Below, one piece after another: positions 23,782-31,562 of a stretch of DNA of 34,564 nt. This stretch comes from an uncultured Eubacteriales bacterium (GTDB taxonomy: Bacteria; Bacillota; Clostridia; Oscillospirales; Oscillospiraceae): positions 1 to 34,564 of the forward strand of contig URAZ01000030.1 in the NCBI GenBank assembly GCA_900545925.1. The letters run 5' to 3'. The notes under the pieces were generated by a model, which was not told the origin of the DNA, did not search any database, and worked only from the letters and a program-made list of their open reading frames with translations. How positions within the stretch are numbered: position 1 is the first letter of the stretch; each line of letters starts with the position of its first letter. Made by a program: the position numbers and the translations under genes.

Positions 23782-23822
23782 AAAACTGCTCACCGTGATT
23801 CGCTCATGGTGGGCAGTTTTTT
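23782..23822 (+). terminator. Terminator of the second DUF4143 ATPase
   Basis: AAAACTGC and CACC pair with GGTG and GCAGTTTT around a loop of about 13 bases, ending in six T. It lies 14 bases after the stop and overlaps the stop codon of the minus-strand remnant at 23821. Confidence 0.8.
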
Positions 23823-24045
23823 AGTCCGAGAAGAACGCGTCCGCCCGGCGGCCGAAGCTGCCCGCAGCGTCCTTTGCGGCGTTGCGGTACAGGGGGGAGG
23901 CGGTTCTTCTCGTATTCAGCGTAGGCGGTCATAATCTCAGCCATCTTCTGAATGATACCCGCGTCCTTCGTGCGCACATCTGTCACCATCTGGATGATCT
24001 CGGACATCGTGAGCAGATTGCCGATCATGGTCTCATAGGTTAGTA
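23821..24045 (-). pseudogene. Frameshifted C-terminal fragment of a lost ICE gene
   Basis: On the minus strand, a frame with good codon use reads YETMIGNLLTMSEIIQMV, then TKDAGIIQKMAEIMTAYAEYEKNRLP. It then runs into a run of six C (23892-23897). If one C is removed, the frame continues LYRNAAKDAAGSFGRRADAFFSD and stops at 23821, a sensible end. As it stands the frame is wrong from that point. There is no start codon with a ribosome site and the N-terminal part is missing, so this is the tail of a helical protein that was cut and then frameshifted. The full-length family is not recognised. It lies between the second ATPase and the element's regulator genes. Confidence 0.6.
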
Positions 24046-24122
24046 GGTGAAATATGCAAAAAGGGGTCGAATGATTTACAAGCACAACATTTTTCAGCGT
24101 GTCTCGCCCGCAAATATTCAAC

Positions 24123-24647
24123 TTACTGCAAAAACTCCCGCACGATCCCTGCGCTATCCTGCGCCGTATATCCCCACAGCACCGAGCTGAGTACTTCGAC
24201 GGCTTCTTTGCGCTTCCTGTAATACGTCCGAGCGCTGATGTCGCGGATGTGCGGGCGGAGCTGGTCGATGATCTCCTCGACGTTCTGCAGCTCCTGCGGG
24301 GAGAGGTAGGCGTAGTAGAGCAGCCAGTAAAACTCCTCGCCGTTCTTGTGCTTGGAGCGCATGAGGTCTACGGCGCTGTCTACAAGGCAGAGCATTTTAT
24401 GGCTCTGCTCGATGCACTTTGCCTGATGCTCCAGCTCCGTGCCGGAGAGATCCGCGCCGGCCAGATAGACGGATTCCAGAAAATCCTCGATTGTTTTACC
24501 GTAGTCGATTCGGAACCGATTCCGAACCTGCCGCACGGAAACCTCCAGACTCCATACCACGTCACGGTACTTCCGCAGCAGTGTCCAGGTATCGTGATAG
24601 TGCGGATCTTCGGTCACATCTGCCGCAGGCAGCTTATTCTTCGCCAT
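24123..24647 (-). CDS. Helical regulator with phage-type helix-turn-helix
   Basis: This 174-aa soluble, all-helical protein has a C-terminal segment (LSPQELQNVEEIIDQLRPH, then ISARTYYRKRKEAVEVL at about residues 133-165). It is typical of the sigma region-4-like helix-turn-helix in phage late regulators of the ArpU type and in ICE regulators. The first 120 residues contain a long helical bundle (YHDTWTLLRKYRDVVWSLEV). I chose the ATG at 24645-24647, which has AAGGAG nine bases before it. An earlier in-frame start at 24683 has none and would overlap the preceding gene heavily. It overlaps the stop of that gene by 14 bases. Probable DNA-binding; target unknown. Confidence 0.7.
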   Translation of the reverse strand: MAKNKLPAADVTEDPHYHDTWTLLRKYRDVVWSLEVSVRQVRNRFRIDYGKTIEDFLESVYLAGADLSGTELEHQAKCIEQSHKMLCLVDSAVDLMRSKHKNGEEFYWLLYYAYLSPQELQNVEEIIDQLRPHIRDISARTYYRKRKEAVEVLSSVLWGYTAQDSAGIVREFLQ

Positions 24648-25758
24648 TGCTGTTCGCTCCTTTCTGCCGGATCGTGAGTTCAAAATACCGCGTCTGCGTG
24701 CTGCCGCAGGAGAGCATCAGACCCAGCCGAAGCTTCTCCGTTTCGTGTTCCCATAAGACTCCGGCGCAATCGGATAAGGGATATAACCTATACTGGAACC
24801 GGGGGCAGGTCGTGCAGCAAACGCCCTGTGTTTTCAAGAGCTTCAGGACTTCGGCAATCAGAATCTCCGTGTGCGATTTTGAAACGCTGATCGAGCAATC
24901 TGATGCGCAGTCCGGCTGCGCCATATCCTGTGCGCAGTCCTGTACGCGGATGCAGAGGTTCAGCGCCATCGCAACTTCTTCTTTGTCTACCATGACGTCG
25001 GAGATCTGGAACATGGTGGATAGATAGTTCTGCAAATAAATCGCCGTTCCGCTGCGGCCGGGGAATGAAAACGTCTTGATGTATTCCAGCCGTGCGAATT
25101 TGCCGAGGATACGCCCAGCCGTCGCCTTGGACACGCCCCAGCGCTTGCCCAGTTCTGCATAGGAAGCAAGCGGGCTGCCGGTGCCGTTTCGCAGATAGAC
25201 CACAGGACCAGCCTCAGAACCGGCGACCTGATGGTCATTGTAGATCGCGTTCAGCCAAAGATCGAGCAGAGCGTCCATCTCGGAGCATCTACCGAGACTG
25301 AGCAGTCGCGACGCCGCACTCATGGGCAGGAAGAAGAATCCGGAATCCTTCTGGCACGGGCAGCTATAATCCAGCACGGTGTTATAACGCGGCCAGTCAA
25401 GGATGCGGTACTGCACAAGCTGTCCGCGGCCGATCAGGTCGTATTCGATGAAGTGGTGCCGCTGGAGCAACTCAAGCTGCCGCAAAAGCTGACGGTTTGT
25501 GCGCGCACGGAACCACGTCCGCAGCTCCCGCAGCGGGCAGATCCACTGGCCGGGATGCACGACGTAGCTGATGCCGTCATACCGCTGATAGGACGTGCGG
25601 AAGTTCGCATAGCAACAAAGTACCGCATAATGAAAAAGGCCGGAGCACCCATTTGTACGGATGCTCCGGTCTGCGATTAGACTCTGTATGAATTGTCGGT
25701 AGATGCGGCATTTGGGGTAGTCTACGATTTGCTTGATTTCAAGTTTATATTCCGTCAT
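24634..25758 (-). CDS. Winged-helix replication or transfer regulator (374 aa)
   Basis: The protein has two helix-rich halves. The first (residues about 1-120) resembles replication-initiator winged helices: RQFIQSLIADRSIR, LRELRTWFRARTNRQLLRQLELLQRHHFIEYDLIG. The second holds a clear winged helix at about 205-240 (SYAELGKRWGVSKATAGRILGKFARLEYIKTFSF). The C-terminal 130 aa are rich in Cys (about nine), including CCTTC and DCASDC, perhaps a metal site. Similar two-winged proteins on Firmicutes elements are annotated as helix-turn-helix or replication proteins. Its start overlaps the preceding stop by four bases. It could act at an element origin, but I see no iterons. Confidence 0.7.
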   Translation of the reverse strand: MTEYKLEIKQIVDYPKCRIYRQFIQSLIADRSIRTNGCSGLFHYAVLCCYANFRTSYQRYDGISYVVHPGQWICPLRELRTWFRARTNRQLLRQLELLQRHHFIEYDLIGRGQLVQYRILDWPRYNTVLDYSCPCQKDSGFFFLPMSAASRLLSLGRCSEMDALLDLWLNAIYNDHQVAGSEAGPVVYLRNGTGSPLASYAELGKRWGVSKATAGRILGKFARLEYIKTFSFPGRSGTAIYLQNYLSTMFQISDVMVDKEEVAMALNLCIRVQDCAQDMAQPDCASDCSISVSKSHTEILIAEVLKLLKTQGVCCTTCPRFQYRLYPLSDCAGVLWEHETEKLRLGLMLSCGSTQTRYFELTIRQKGANSNGEE

Positions 25759-26369
25759 TTTGACACTCCTTTATTCGATTTGTAAGTCCTCAGAAAACGC
25801 ATTTCTGTTTCGCGCTGCTTTTCTGACTGCACGTGGGCACAGATGTATCTGCCAGAACAAACGAAGTCGATCAGATATTCTTTTGGTATCCGATGAACCC
25901 CATAAGAATAGGCTTTCAATTCGCCCGCTGTGATCCATGCCCGGACGCTGGAAACAGAAAAGCCGGTAAGCGAAACAACATCTCTGGCATAGAGACAATC
26001 AGGTTCTTTTGCGAACTCTTTCTGATAGAAGTTTCGTAGTGCAGCCTGCCCTCGTTCGGTTTTGGCGATTGAAACCATTCGGCTTATGTAGGTCGCACGG
26101 CTGGACTCCCGTTTACGCTTTGACGAGAATTGCCCCTTTGGATATGTGTAAATTACGCAGCCAGATTCCTGATCTTTCTGAAACGCCGTCGCATCAGAAA
26201 GCTTTATCTTATATCGATGCCGTTTGTTTCCGCTGCGGACGCAGGGAATGATCTCATTGTCTAGCAGCCATTTTGCTTTGCGCTTGGAGATATGACAGAG
26301 CTTACAAAGCTCCTCCAGACAGATAAACCGGTCGATAAATACGAACCCATCGTTTTTTTCTCCCGTCAT
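25755..26369 (-). CDS. Protein with two excisionase-like DNA-binding domains
   Basis: Two MerR/Xis-like winged helices flank a basic linker. The first, residues about 16-64, reads CLEELCKLCHISKRKAKWLLDNEIIPCVRSGNKRHRYKI. The second, 125-172, reads CLYARDVVSLTGFSVSSVRAWITAGELKAYSYGVHRIPKEYL. The linker at 80-110 is rich in Lys and Arg. A ribosome site GAGGGTGG precedes the ATG. It is the gene closest to the attachment site and starts about 250 bases from it. Excisionases are small DNA-bending proteins of this type, so it may be the recombination directionality factor, or a regulator of the transfer operon. The length and two-domain form are unusual for an excisionase. Confidence 0.7.
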   Translation of the reverse strand: MTGEKNDGFVFIDRFICLEELCKLCHISKRKAKWLLDNEIIPCVRSGNKRHRYKIKLSDATAFQKDQESGCVIYTYPKGQFSSKRKRESSRATYISRMVSIAKTERGQAALRNFYQKEFAKEPDCLYARDVVSLTGFSVSSVRAWITAGELKAYSYGVHRIPKEYLIDFVCSGRYICAHVQSEKQRETEMRFLRTYKSNKGVSK

Positions 26370-26413
26370 GGAAGCACCACCCTCAAAAAGTTCAGCAATG
26401 GCAGGTGGTTGCG

Positions 26414-26442
26414 TCTCCCGCTTTTTCTCCCCTTTTTCTCCC
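26414..26442. repeat. TCTCCC triplet repeats near the attachment site
   Basis: TCTCCC occurs at 26414, 26426 and 26437, separated by T-rich spacers, so the units are 12 and 11 bases apart, about one helical turn. They lie between the excisionase-like gene and the integration scar. They could be arm-type sites for an integrase or excisionase. The other bases of 26370-26618 show no gene. Confidence 0.45.
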
Positions 26443-26618
26443 GCATGGTCAAAAAAAGCGTGATTTTTGGCCTTCCACGAGGGAAATTCTGTGGGTTCTT
26501 ATTTTTTCGGGATTCACGAAACGAGATTCTATAAAACTCTGTGAAATCAATGGGTCGCAGGATTCTTCAATCCGGCTTGAAATGCGGTAAAAATACGTCA
26601 AGTGGCGTGAACCTTAAA

Positions 26619-26679
26619 TGACTCGAAATCAGGTGTACCGGCAACGGTACCGTGGGTTCGAATCCCACCCGCTCCGCCA
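26619..26679 (+). tRNA. 3' part of tRNA-Ser (CGA) forming the right attachment scar
   Basis: From the anticodon loop (CTCGAAA, giving anticodon CGA) onward the gene is complete. It has the 3' strand of the anticodon stem, a long variable arm closed by GGTACC, a T-arm GTGGG-TTCGAAT-CCCAC, acceptor strand CCGCTCC, discriminator G and an encoded CCA (26677-26679). The 5' half is missing. The bases before TGA do not pair with TCAGG beyond three positions, and no D-arm is present. This is the direct-repeat copy left when a tyrosine recombinase integrates at the anticodon loop; the intact tRNA-Ser should lie at the other end of the element. It is not a functional tRNA as it stands. Confidence 0.85.
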
Positions 26680-26685
26680 CTCAGA

Positions 26686-26797
26686 AATGACCTTTGTATG
26701 TCAGATGACCGCTTAGGGCGCGTCCATCTCGACAGCAAAGGTCTTTCTTCGTTCAAACCCGCAATCGCTGACGCTGGATTGCAGGTTTGTTTTTTCT
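26686..26797 (+). ncRNA. Structured RNA unit 1 with terminator
   Basis: GACCTTTG (26689-26696) pairs with CAAAGGTC (26736-26743) around an inner bulged hairpin (AGATG/CATCT, CGC/GCG). A linker TTTCTTCGTT follows, then a terminator hairpin AAACCCGCAATC / GATTGCAGGTTT (26755-26788) and a T-run. It begins seven bases after the tRNA scar. In a strain without the element it would follow tRNA-Ser directly. I do not recognise an Rfam family. Confidence 0.45.
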
Positions 26798-26798
26798 T

Positions 26799-26911
26799 AA
26801 AATTGCCCCTTACAGCACGAATCCTCGCCTTGCGGCGAGGATCGATGCCAGACGGGGCGTTTCTTCGTTTCAAAATCGCAACCGTTCGTGCGGATTGCGA
26901 TTTTGTTTTTG
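26799..26911 (+). ncRNA. Structured RNA unit 2 with terminator
   Basis: It has the same layout as unit 1 but a different sequence. GCCCC pairs with GGGGC around a perfect inner hairpin ATCCTCGCC-TTGC-GGCGAGGAT (about 26820-26842). The linker TTTCTTCGTTTCAAAA comes next, then terminator AAAATCGCAA (26872-26881) with TTGCGATTTT (26895-26904) and GTTTTT. Structure is conserved while sequence differs, which suggests a folded RNA. From 26912 to 27132 I see nothing else. Confidence 0.45.
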
Positions 26912-27132
26912 GGCGGAATATTATAAATAATTCAAATAATTCAAATCAAAAAATGGAATGGATATTGCATGGAAAATTCTCTGCTCAAGTATCCCCTATC
27001 AAATTGAGATACGCTCCCTGCAAACCCCGTATTACCGCCCGATTGGGCTGGCAATGAAACGCATGAAAGCCCTGCCTCCCGCGGTGCGGTGCAGAAATTT
27101 ATAGAATACCTACCGTTTCGGGAAAAGAAGTA

Positions 27133-27173
27133 AAAAACCCGGCGCCTGCTTTTTGCGGCAGGCGCCGGGTTTT
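27133..27173 (-). terminator. groESL terminator
   Basis: A perfect 16-pair stem CCCGGCGCCTGC / GCAGGCGCCGGG with flanking A and T runs lies 32 bases after the groEL stop. It has T-runs on both strands, so it may also work for plus-strand transcripts. Confidence 0.85.
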
Positions 27174-27204
27174 AATGATTGGGATTCAGACTTTTAAGTG
27201 GCTA

Positions 27205-28845
27205 TTAGTACATGCCGCCCATGCCGCCGCCCTGGGCTGCGGCTGCCATGGCAGCGTCGGCCTTGGGGTCAGGCTTGTCGGCGACCAGAGATTCGGTCGT
27301 CAGGACGCAGGAGGCGATGGACGCGGCGTTTTCCAGAGCGGTACGCGTGACCTTGGTCGGGTCAACAATGCCGGACGGGATCATGTCGCAGTACGTCTCG
27401 GTGTAGGCGTTGTAGCCATAGCCAACCTTGCGGCTGGAACGGATCTTGTCGTAGACGATGGAGCCGTCAACGCCGGCGTTCTCGGCGATCTGGCGGATCG
27501 GAGCCTGCAGCGCTCTTGCGATGATCTGCGCGCCGGTCTTCTCGTCGCCAGACAGCTTGGCGACCAGCTTTTCAACAGCCGGGATTGCGTTGACATAGGC
27601 AGTGCCGCCGCCGGCCACGATGCCCTCTTCGACAGCTGCGCGGGTTGCGTTCAGTGCGTCCTCCACACGGAGTTTCTGCTCCTTCATGGCAACCTCGGTC
27701 TGTGCGCCGACCTTGATAACGGCTACGCCGCCGGACAGCTTAGCAAGACGCTCCTGCAGCTTCTCCTTGTCGTAATCAGACGTGGTGACGGAGATGGTGT
27801 TCTTGATCTCCGCGATACGGGCCTTGATCTCATTGGCATCGCCTGCGCCATCAACGATGACGGTGTTGTCCTTCGTGACCTTGATCTGACGAGCCGTGCC
27901 GAGATCGGTGATCTGCGTATCAGGCAGGTTCATGTTGAGTTCGGAGGAGATATAAGTGCCGCCCGTCAGGATGGCGATATCCTTGAGCATTTCCTTGCGG
28001 CGGTCGCCGAAGCCGGGAGCCTTGACGCACACGCAGGTGAAGTTGCCGCGCAGACGGTTGACGAGCAGGGTGGCCAGTGCGTCGCCCTCGACGTCCTCTG
28101 CGATGATCACAAGCTTCTTGCCGGTCTTGACGATCTGCTCGAGCAGGGGCAGAATCTCCTGGATGGAGGAGATCTTCTTGTCAGTGATCAGGATATACGG
28201 ATCATCGATGACGGCTTCCATCTTGTCGGTGTCGGTGACCATGTAGGGGGAGATATAGCCGCGGTCGAACTGCATACCTTCGACGACCTCAAGGCCCGTC
28301 TCGGCAGTCTTGGATTCCTCGATGGTGATCACGCCGGACGCGCCGACCTTATCCATGGCCTCGGCGATCAGTTTGCCGACGGACTCGTCGCCGGAGGAGA
28401 CAGCGCCGACTCTTGCGATATCGTCGGAGCCCTTGATCGTCTCGGAGTTTGCCTTGATGGTGTCGATGGCAGTCTCAACAGCCTTTTCCATGCCCTTGCG
28501 CATGACCATCGGGTTCGCACCTGCGGAGACGTTCTTCAGGCCCTCGTGGACGATGGCCTGCGCCAGCAGGGTCGCGGTGGTGGTGCCGTCGCCTGCGATA
28601 TCGTTCGTCTTGGTTGCGACCTCGCGGACAAGCTGCGCGCCCATGTTCTCGAATGCGTCCTCAAGTTCTACATCCTTTGCAATCGTCACGCCGTCATTGG
28701 TGATCAGCGGAGAGCCGAACTTCTTGCCGAGCACGACGTTGCGGCCCTTCGGGCCAAGGGTAACTTTTACAGTATTGGCGAGCTGGTCAATGCCGGACAG
28801 CAGGGCCTTGCGGGCCTCTTCGCCATAAACAATCTGCTTTGCCAT
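27205..28845 (-). CDS. groL: Chaperonin GroEL
   Basis: The 546-aa protein is full length and ends in the Gly-Met tail GGGMGGMY. It starts MAKQIVYGEEARKALLSGI and carries the ATP-site motif VTLGPKGRN and the catalytic AGDGTTTATLLAQ, as well as EGMQFDRGY and the C-terminal PDGIVDPTKVTR-type segment. GroEL forms a double seven-fold ring that encloses unfolded proteins in the cytoplasm and cycles with GroES and ATP. AAGGAAG precedes the ATG by nine bases. It is downstream of groES by 30 bases and is co-regulated through the CIRCE element at 29205-29231. Confidence 0.98.
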   Translation of the reverse strand: MAKQIVYGEEARKALLSGIDQLANTVKVTLGPKGRNVVLGKKFGSPLITNDGVTIAKDVELEDAFENMGAQLVREVATKTNDIAGDGTTTATLLAQAIVHEGLKNVSAGANPMVMRKGMEKAVETAIDTIKANSETIKGSDDIARVGAVSSGDESVGKLIAEAMDKVGASGVITIEESKTAETGLEVVEGMQFDRGYISPYMVTDTDKMEAVIDDPYILITDKKISSIQEILPLLEQIVKTGKKLVIIAEDVEGDALATLLVNRLRGNFTCVCVKAPGFGDRRKEMLKDIAILTGGTYISSELNMNLPDTQITDLGTARQIKVTKDNTVIVDGAGDANEIKARIAEIKNTISVTTSDYDKEKLQERLAKLSGGVAVIKVGAQTEVAMKEQKLRVEDALNATRAAVEEGIVAGGGTAYVNAIPAVEKLVAKLSGDEKTGAQIIARALQAPIRQIAENAGVDGSIVYDKIRSSRKVGYGYNAYTETYCDMIPSGIVDPTKVTRTALENAASIASCVLTTESLVADKPDPKADAAMAAAAQGGGMGGMY

Positions 28846-28875
28846 AAGAATTGCTTCCTTTCAATCAAACACGAA

Positions 28876-29148
28876 TTATTCTACAACTGCCAGAATGTCG
28901 GCCATCTTGACGATGACGTAATCTTCGCCGTCAAGCTTCAGTTCCTGGCCTGCGTACTTGCCAGTCACAACCTTGTCGCCGGGTTTGACCGTAACCTTGA
29001 CGTCGTCGGTGCCCGGGCCTGCCGCGATGACTTCCGCGATCACGGATTTTTCTTTATTGGCGGTGGAGAGGATGATGCCGGACGCGGTCTTTTCCTCAGC
29101 TTCCATGTGCTTGAGCAGAACATTGTCTGCCAACGGGGTCAGCTTCAT
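28876..29148 (-). CDS. groS: Co-chaperonin GroES
   Basis: The 90-aa protein is typical length. It starts MKLTPLADNVLLKHMEAEEKT and has the mobile-loop segment SGIILSTANKEKS and the roof-loop region GPGTDDVKVTVKPGDKVV. The lid heptamer closes GroEL. GGAGG lies eight bases before the ATG. It is the first gene of the groES-groEL operon, after the CIRCE site. Confidence 0.97.
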   Translation of the reverse strand: MKLTPLADNVLLKHMEAEEKTASGIILSTANKEKSVIAEVIAAGPGTDDVKVTVKPGDKVVTGKYAGQELKLDGEDYVIVKMADILAVVE

Positions 29149-29204
29149 AACAATTACCTCCAGTATCCAGTCGCTGTTTCATACAGCGCGTTTTACAAGA
29201 TTTT

Positions 29205-29231
29205 TTAGCACTCAGTCTTTCTGACTGCTAA
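29205..29231 (-). promoter_or_regulatory. CIRCE operator for HrcA
   Basis: TTAGCACTC (29205-29213), nine bases, then GACTGCTAA (29223-29231) match the CIRCE inverted repeat with a single mismatch (consensus GAGTGCTAA). CIRCE is bound by HrcA, which represses groESL until heat stress. It lies between the -10 box and the groES start. Confidence 0.93.
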
Positions 29232-29238
29232 CACCTAT

Positions 29239-29266
29239 ATCATAATCAGATGCGCCAAAAAGTCAA
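29239..29266 (-). promoter_or_regulatory. groESL promoter
   Basis: On the minus strand TTGACT (29261-29266) and TATGAT (29239-29244) are 16 bases apart, just upstream of CIRCE. It overlaps the last few bases of the lipid kinase gene, which is on the same strand. Confidence 0.75.
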
Positions 29267-30216
29267 GGGGTAATTTCGGCAAATTTATGACCAGACTGTG
29301 AATTTTTCGTGTGATAGGTCAGCCCCTTCGGGTAGAAAAAGCGGATGGCCTGCGGAATGAGTTCGATTTTTGCGTCCGTTGTGTAGGCAGCCTCGCCATC
29401 GATATTGACAACAGATTCTTTTACACATTCAATGCGCAGAGAGCGGCAGCGGGCGTGATAGATCAGCGACGGATAATCGGCGTAGCGGCCCTTCTGGTAG
29501 TGACCGACGACGGTTGCAACCTGCAGCAGATTGACCTTTTCAACCACAAGCACATCCAGCAGCCCATCGTCCGGCTCAGCCTCCGGCACGGGGTTGAAAC
29601 CGCCGCCGTACCACCGGCCATTGCAGACGCAGATCATGGTCTTCCGGCCCGAGAACACCTCGCCGCTGTCCAGCGTAACGGTGTAATCCGCCGTCAGGCC
29701 GTGCAGCATATTGGAGAAAATGGACAGGATGTACGCGCCCTTCCCGCTCACGAGCGGCAGGCGCTTGAAGCGGGCGATATCCGTGCCGACCCGCGCGTCA
29801 AAGCCGATGGACAGCACGTTCAGCGCGTAGGACCCATTGCAGCGGATGAGATCGAACCGCGCCTCCTCCGCGTCCAGCAGACGCTCGATGGAGGTGAATG
29901 CGGCGGGATCGTCAAAAATTTTGATTGTGTCATTGCCGGAGCCGCCGGGAAAGTGCGTCACGGCAGCGTTGCCATAGCCCACGACACCGTTTACAACTTC
30001 GTTGAGCGTTCCGTCGCCGCCGCAAGCGTACAGGCGCACCTCCTCGCCGGACTGCGCCGCCTGCCGCGCCAGCGTCCGGCACTCACCAGGTGCACCAGAA
30101 ACGAGCAATTCATAGCTTAACCCGCGCGGCGCAAAGGCGGCCTCGATCATTTTTCGGTATTCTGCCGTCCGGTCAGACTTCCCAGCCGCGGGATTGACGA
30201 TAAAAATATGCTTCAT
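29263..30216 (-). CDS. Diacylglycerol/lipid kinase of the YegS-DgkB family
   Basis: The protein is 317 aa. It has the family's ATP site: NPAAGKS at about 8-14 and the GGDGTLNEV motif at 66-74. Other landmarks are FPGGSGNDTIK, DLIRCNGSYALNVLSIGFDA and GGGFNPVPEAEPDDGLLDVLVV, all known DgkB-type segments. The family phosphorylates diacylglycerol or sphingosine-like lipids, feeding phospholipid recycling at the membrane. I chose the ATG at 30214-30216, with AGGAG about 11 bases upstream. The frame extends 56 codons further, but that part is basic and not homologous-looking. The gene lies just upstream of groES on the same strand. Confidence 0.92.
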   Translation of the reverse strand: MKHIFIVNPAAGKSDRTAEYRKMIEAAFAPRGLSYELLVSGAPGECRTLARQAAQSGEEVRLYACGGDGTLNEVVNGVVGYGNAAVTHFPGGSGNDTIKIFDDPAAFTSIERLLDAEEARFDLIRCNGSYALNVLSIGFDARVGTDIARFKRLPLVSGKGAYILSIFSNMLHGLTADYTVTLDSGEVFSGRKTMICVCNGRWYGGGFNPVPEAEPDDGLLDVLVVEKVNLLQVATVVGHYQKGRYADYPSLIYHARCRSLRIECVKESVVNIDGEAAYTTDAKIELIPQAIRFFYPKGLTYHTKNSQSGHKFAEITP

Positions 30217-30263
30217 AGCGGAACTTTCTCCTGTTCTGTTCGTCTTATGGGTACAGGCGGTAA

Positions 30264-31376
30264 TCAATAGTACATGTACACGTTGCACTGCAAGCGCCCG
30301 TTGTAGAGTTTGCGCTTTTTGACGGCCTGTTTGCCGTAGTAATGCTCGAACTCCGGTTCGGAGGAGATGATGTATTTTTTCCATCCGTCCGCGTATTTGA
30401 GATGCCGGCCGAACGCACTGTAGAGCCGCTGGGCGCTGCGCTGCTCAAGCATGCGCTCACCGTAGGGCGGATTGCAGACGATGAGGCCCTTATCTGCGGG
30501 CAGACTCATCTTCGTCGCGTCCGCCTCGCGGAACTCGATCAGCTTGCCGACGCCCGCCTTGCGTGCGTTCTGCTGCGCGATCTCCAGCGAAGCCGCGTCA
30601 ATGTCGGAGCCGAGGATGTGATACTCCCCCCGGTACTCGCGGTCGAGCGCTTCCGTTCTGGCCTGCTGCCAGACCGTTTCCGGGACGCAGGACCACTTCT
30701 GCGCCATGAACGACCGGTTCAGGCCCGGCGCGCGGTTCAGCGCGATCATCGCCGCCTCGATGCAGATGGTTCCCGAGCCGCAGAACGGATCCCAGAAGAA
30801 GTCCCGCCCGCGATAGCGCGCGAGATTGACCATGGCGGCCGCCATCGTCTCGTGCAGCGGCGCAAGATTGGCCTCGCGGCGGTAGCCGCGCTTGTGCAGG
30901 CTTACGCCGGACGTGTCCAGAAACAGCTCCACATGATCCTTCATGATGGAAAAGCGCAGCTGGTACGTCTCGCCCGTCTCCGGCAGCCAGCCGAGGCCGT
31001 ATTTCTCGCCCAGCCGCGTGACGGCGGCCTTCTTGACGATGGCCTGACAGTCCGGAACGGAGTGCAGCTGGCTGTTCAGGCTGTAGCCCTTGACAGGGAA
31101 CGCACCGTTCTTCGGAATGAAGCGCTCGAGCGGCACAGCCTTGACACCCTGAAACAGGTCTTCAAAGCTGTGCGCGTCAAACTCGGCCAGCAAAATCATC
31201 ACGCGCTCGCCCATGCGGCAGCAGAGGTTGGCCTTCGCCATGGCGGCGAAATCGCCTTCAAAAAAAACGCGCCGGTCCTCGACCCGGACGTTTTGCAGAT
31301 CCAGCCGCCGCAGTTCGTCGCCGACCAGACCCTCCAGCCCAAACAGGCACGGCACGCAGAAAGTCATCGTATCCAT
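30264..31376 (-). CDS. THUMP-domain RNA guanine-N2 methyltransferase
   Basis: The protein is 370 aa. Residues 1-155 are a THUMP-containing RNA-binding part (FCVPCLFGLEGLVGDEL, with FPVKGYSLNSQLHSVPDCQAIVKKA). The rest is a class I SAM methyltransferase with DPFCGSGTICIEAAM at 196-210 and NPPYGERM at 302-309, the motif for exocyclic amino methylation. RlmL/YpsC-type enzymes form m2G in 23S rRNA. B. subtilis YpsC is the closest analogue I know. The ATG at 31374-31376 has GGAGAG seven bases upstream; an earlier start at 31394 is less likely. It lies about 50 bases from the lipid kinase gene. Confidence 0.88.
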   Translation of the reverse strand: MDTMTFCVPCLFGLEGLVGDELRRLDLQNVRVEDRRVFFEGDFAAMAKANLCCRMGERVMILLAEFDAHSFEDLFQGVKAVPLERFIPKNGAFPVKGYSLNSQLHSVPDCQAIVKKAAVTRLGEKYGLGWLPETGETYQLRFSIMKDHVELFLDTSGVSLHKRGYRREANLAPLHETMAAAMVNLARYRGRDFFWDPFCGSGTICIEAAMIALNRAPGLNRSFMAQKWSCVPETVWQQARTEALDREYRGEYHILGSDIDAASLEIAQQNARKAGVGKLIEFREADATKMSLPADKGLIVCNPPYGERMLEQRSAQRLYSAFGRHLKYADGWKKYIISSEPEFEHYYGKQAVKKRKLYNGRLQCNVYMYY

Positions 31377-31562
31377 AGTTTTCTCTCCAAGCATTCTATA
31401 GTTTCTCTAAGTATACGGAATCCCGGCGCAAATAGCAAACCCTATCTGTTACGATTTTGTAAAATGTGAGGAAAAACTTTATATTTATTTAAAGTGACAA
31501 GCGTTCGGAAATACGGTATACTGGAAGCAGCACAGAAATTCAAAAAAGAGGAGGAGGTTCCC

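Noticed and set aside
24634..26369. Replication origin with iterons
   Set aside because: No phased repeats of suitable length were seen near the winged-helix gene, so an origin is not supported.
26598..26873. Minus-strand open frame across the tRNA-Ser scar, containing GGIRTHG
   Set aside because: This is the well-known false protein made by reading tRNA-Ser antisense; it has no ribosome site.
27175..29208. 677-codon plus-strand frame opposite groEL and groES
   Set aside because: It mirrors the strong codon bias of groEL; no ribosome site.
29263..30384. Longer N-terminus for the lipid kinase
   Set aside because: The 56 extra codons are basic and non-homologous, and the ribosome site favours the ATG at 30216.
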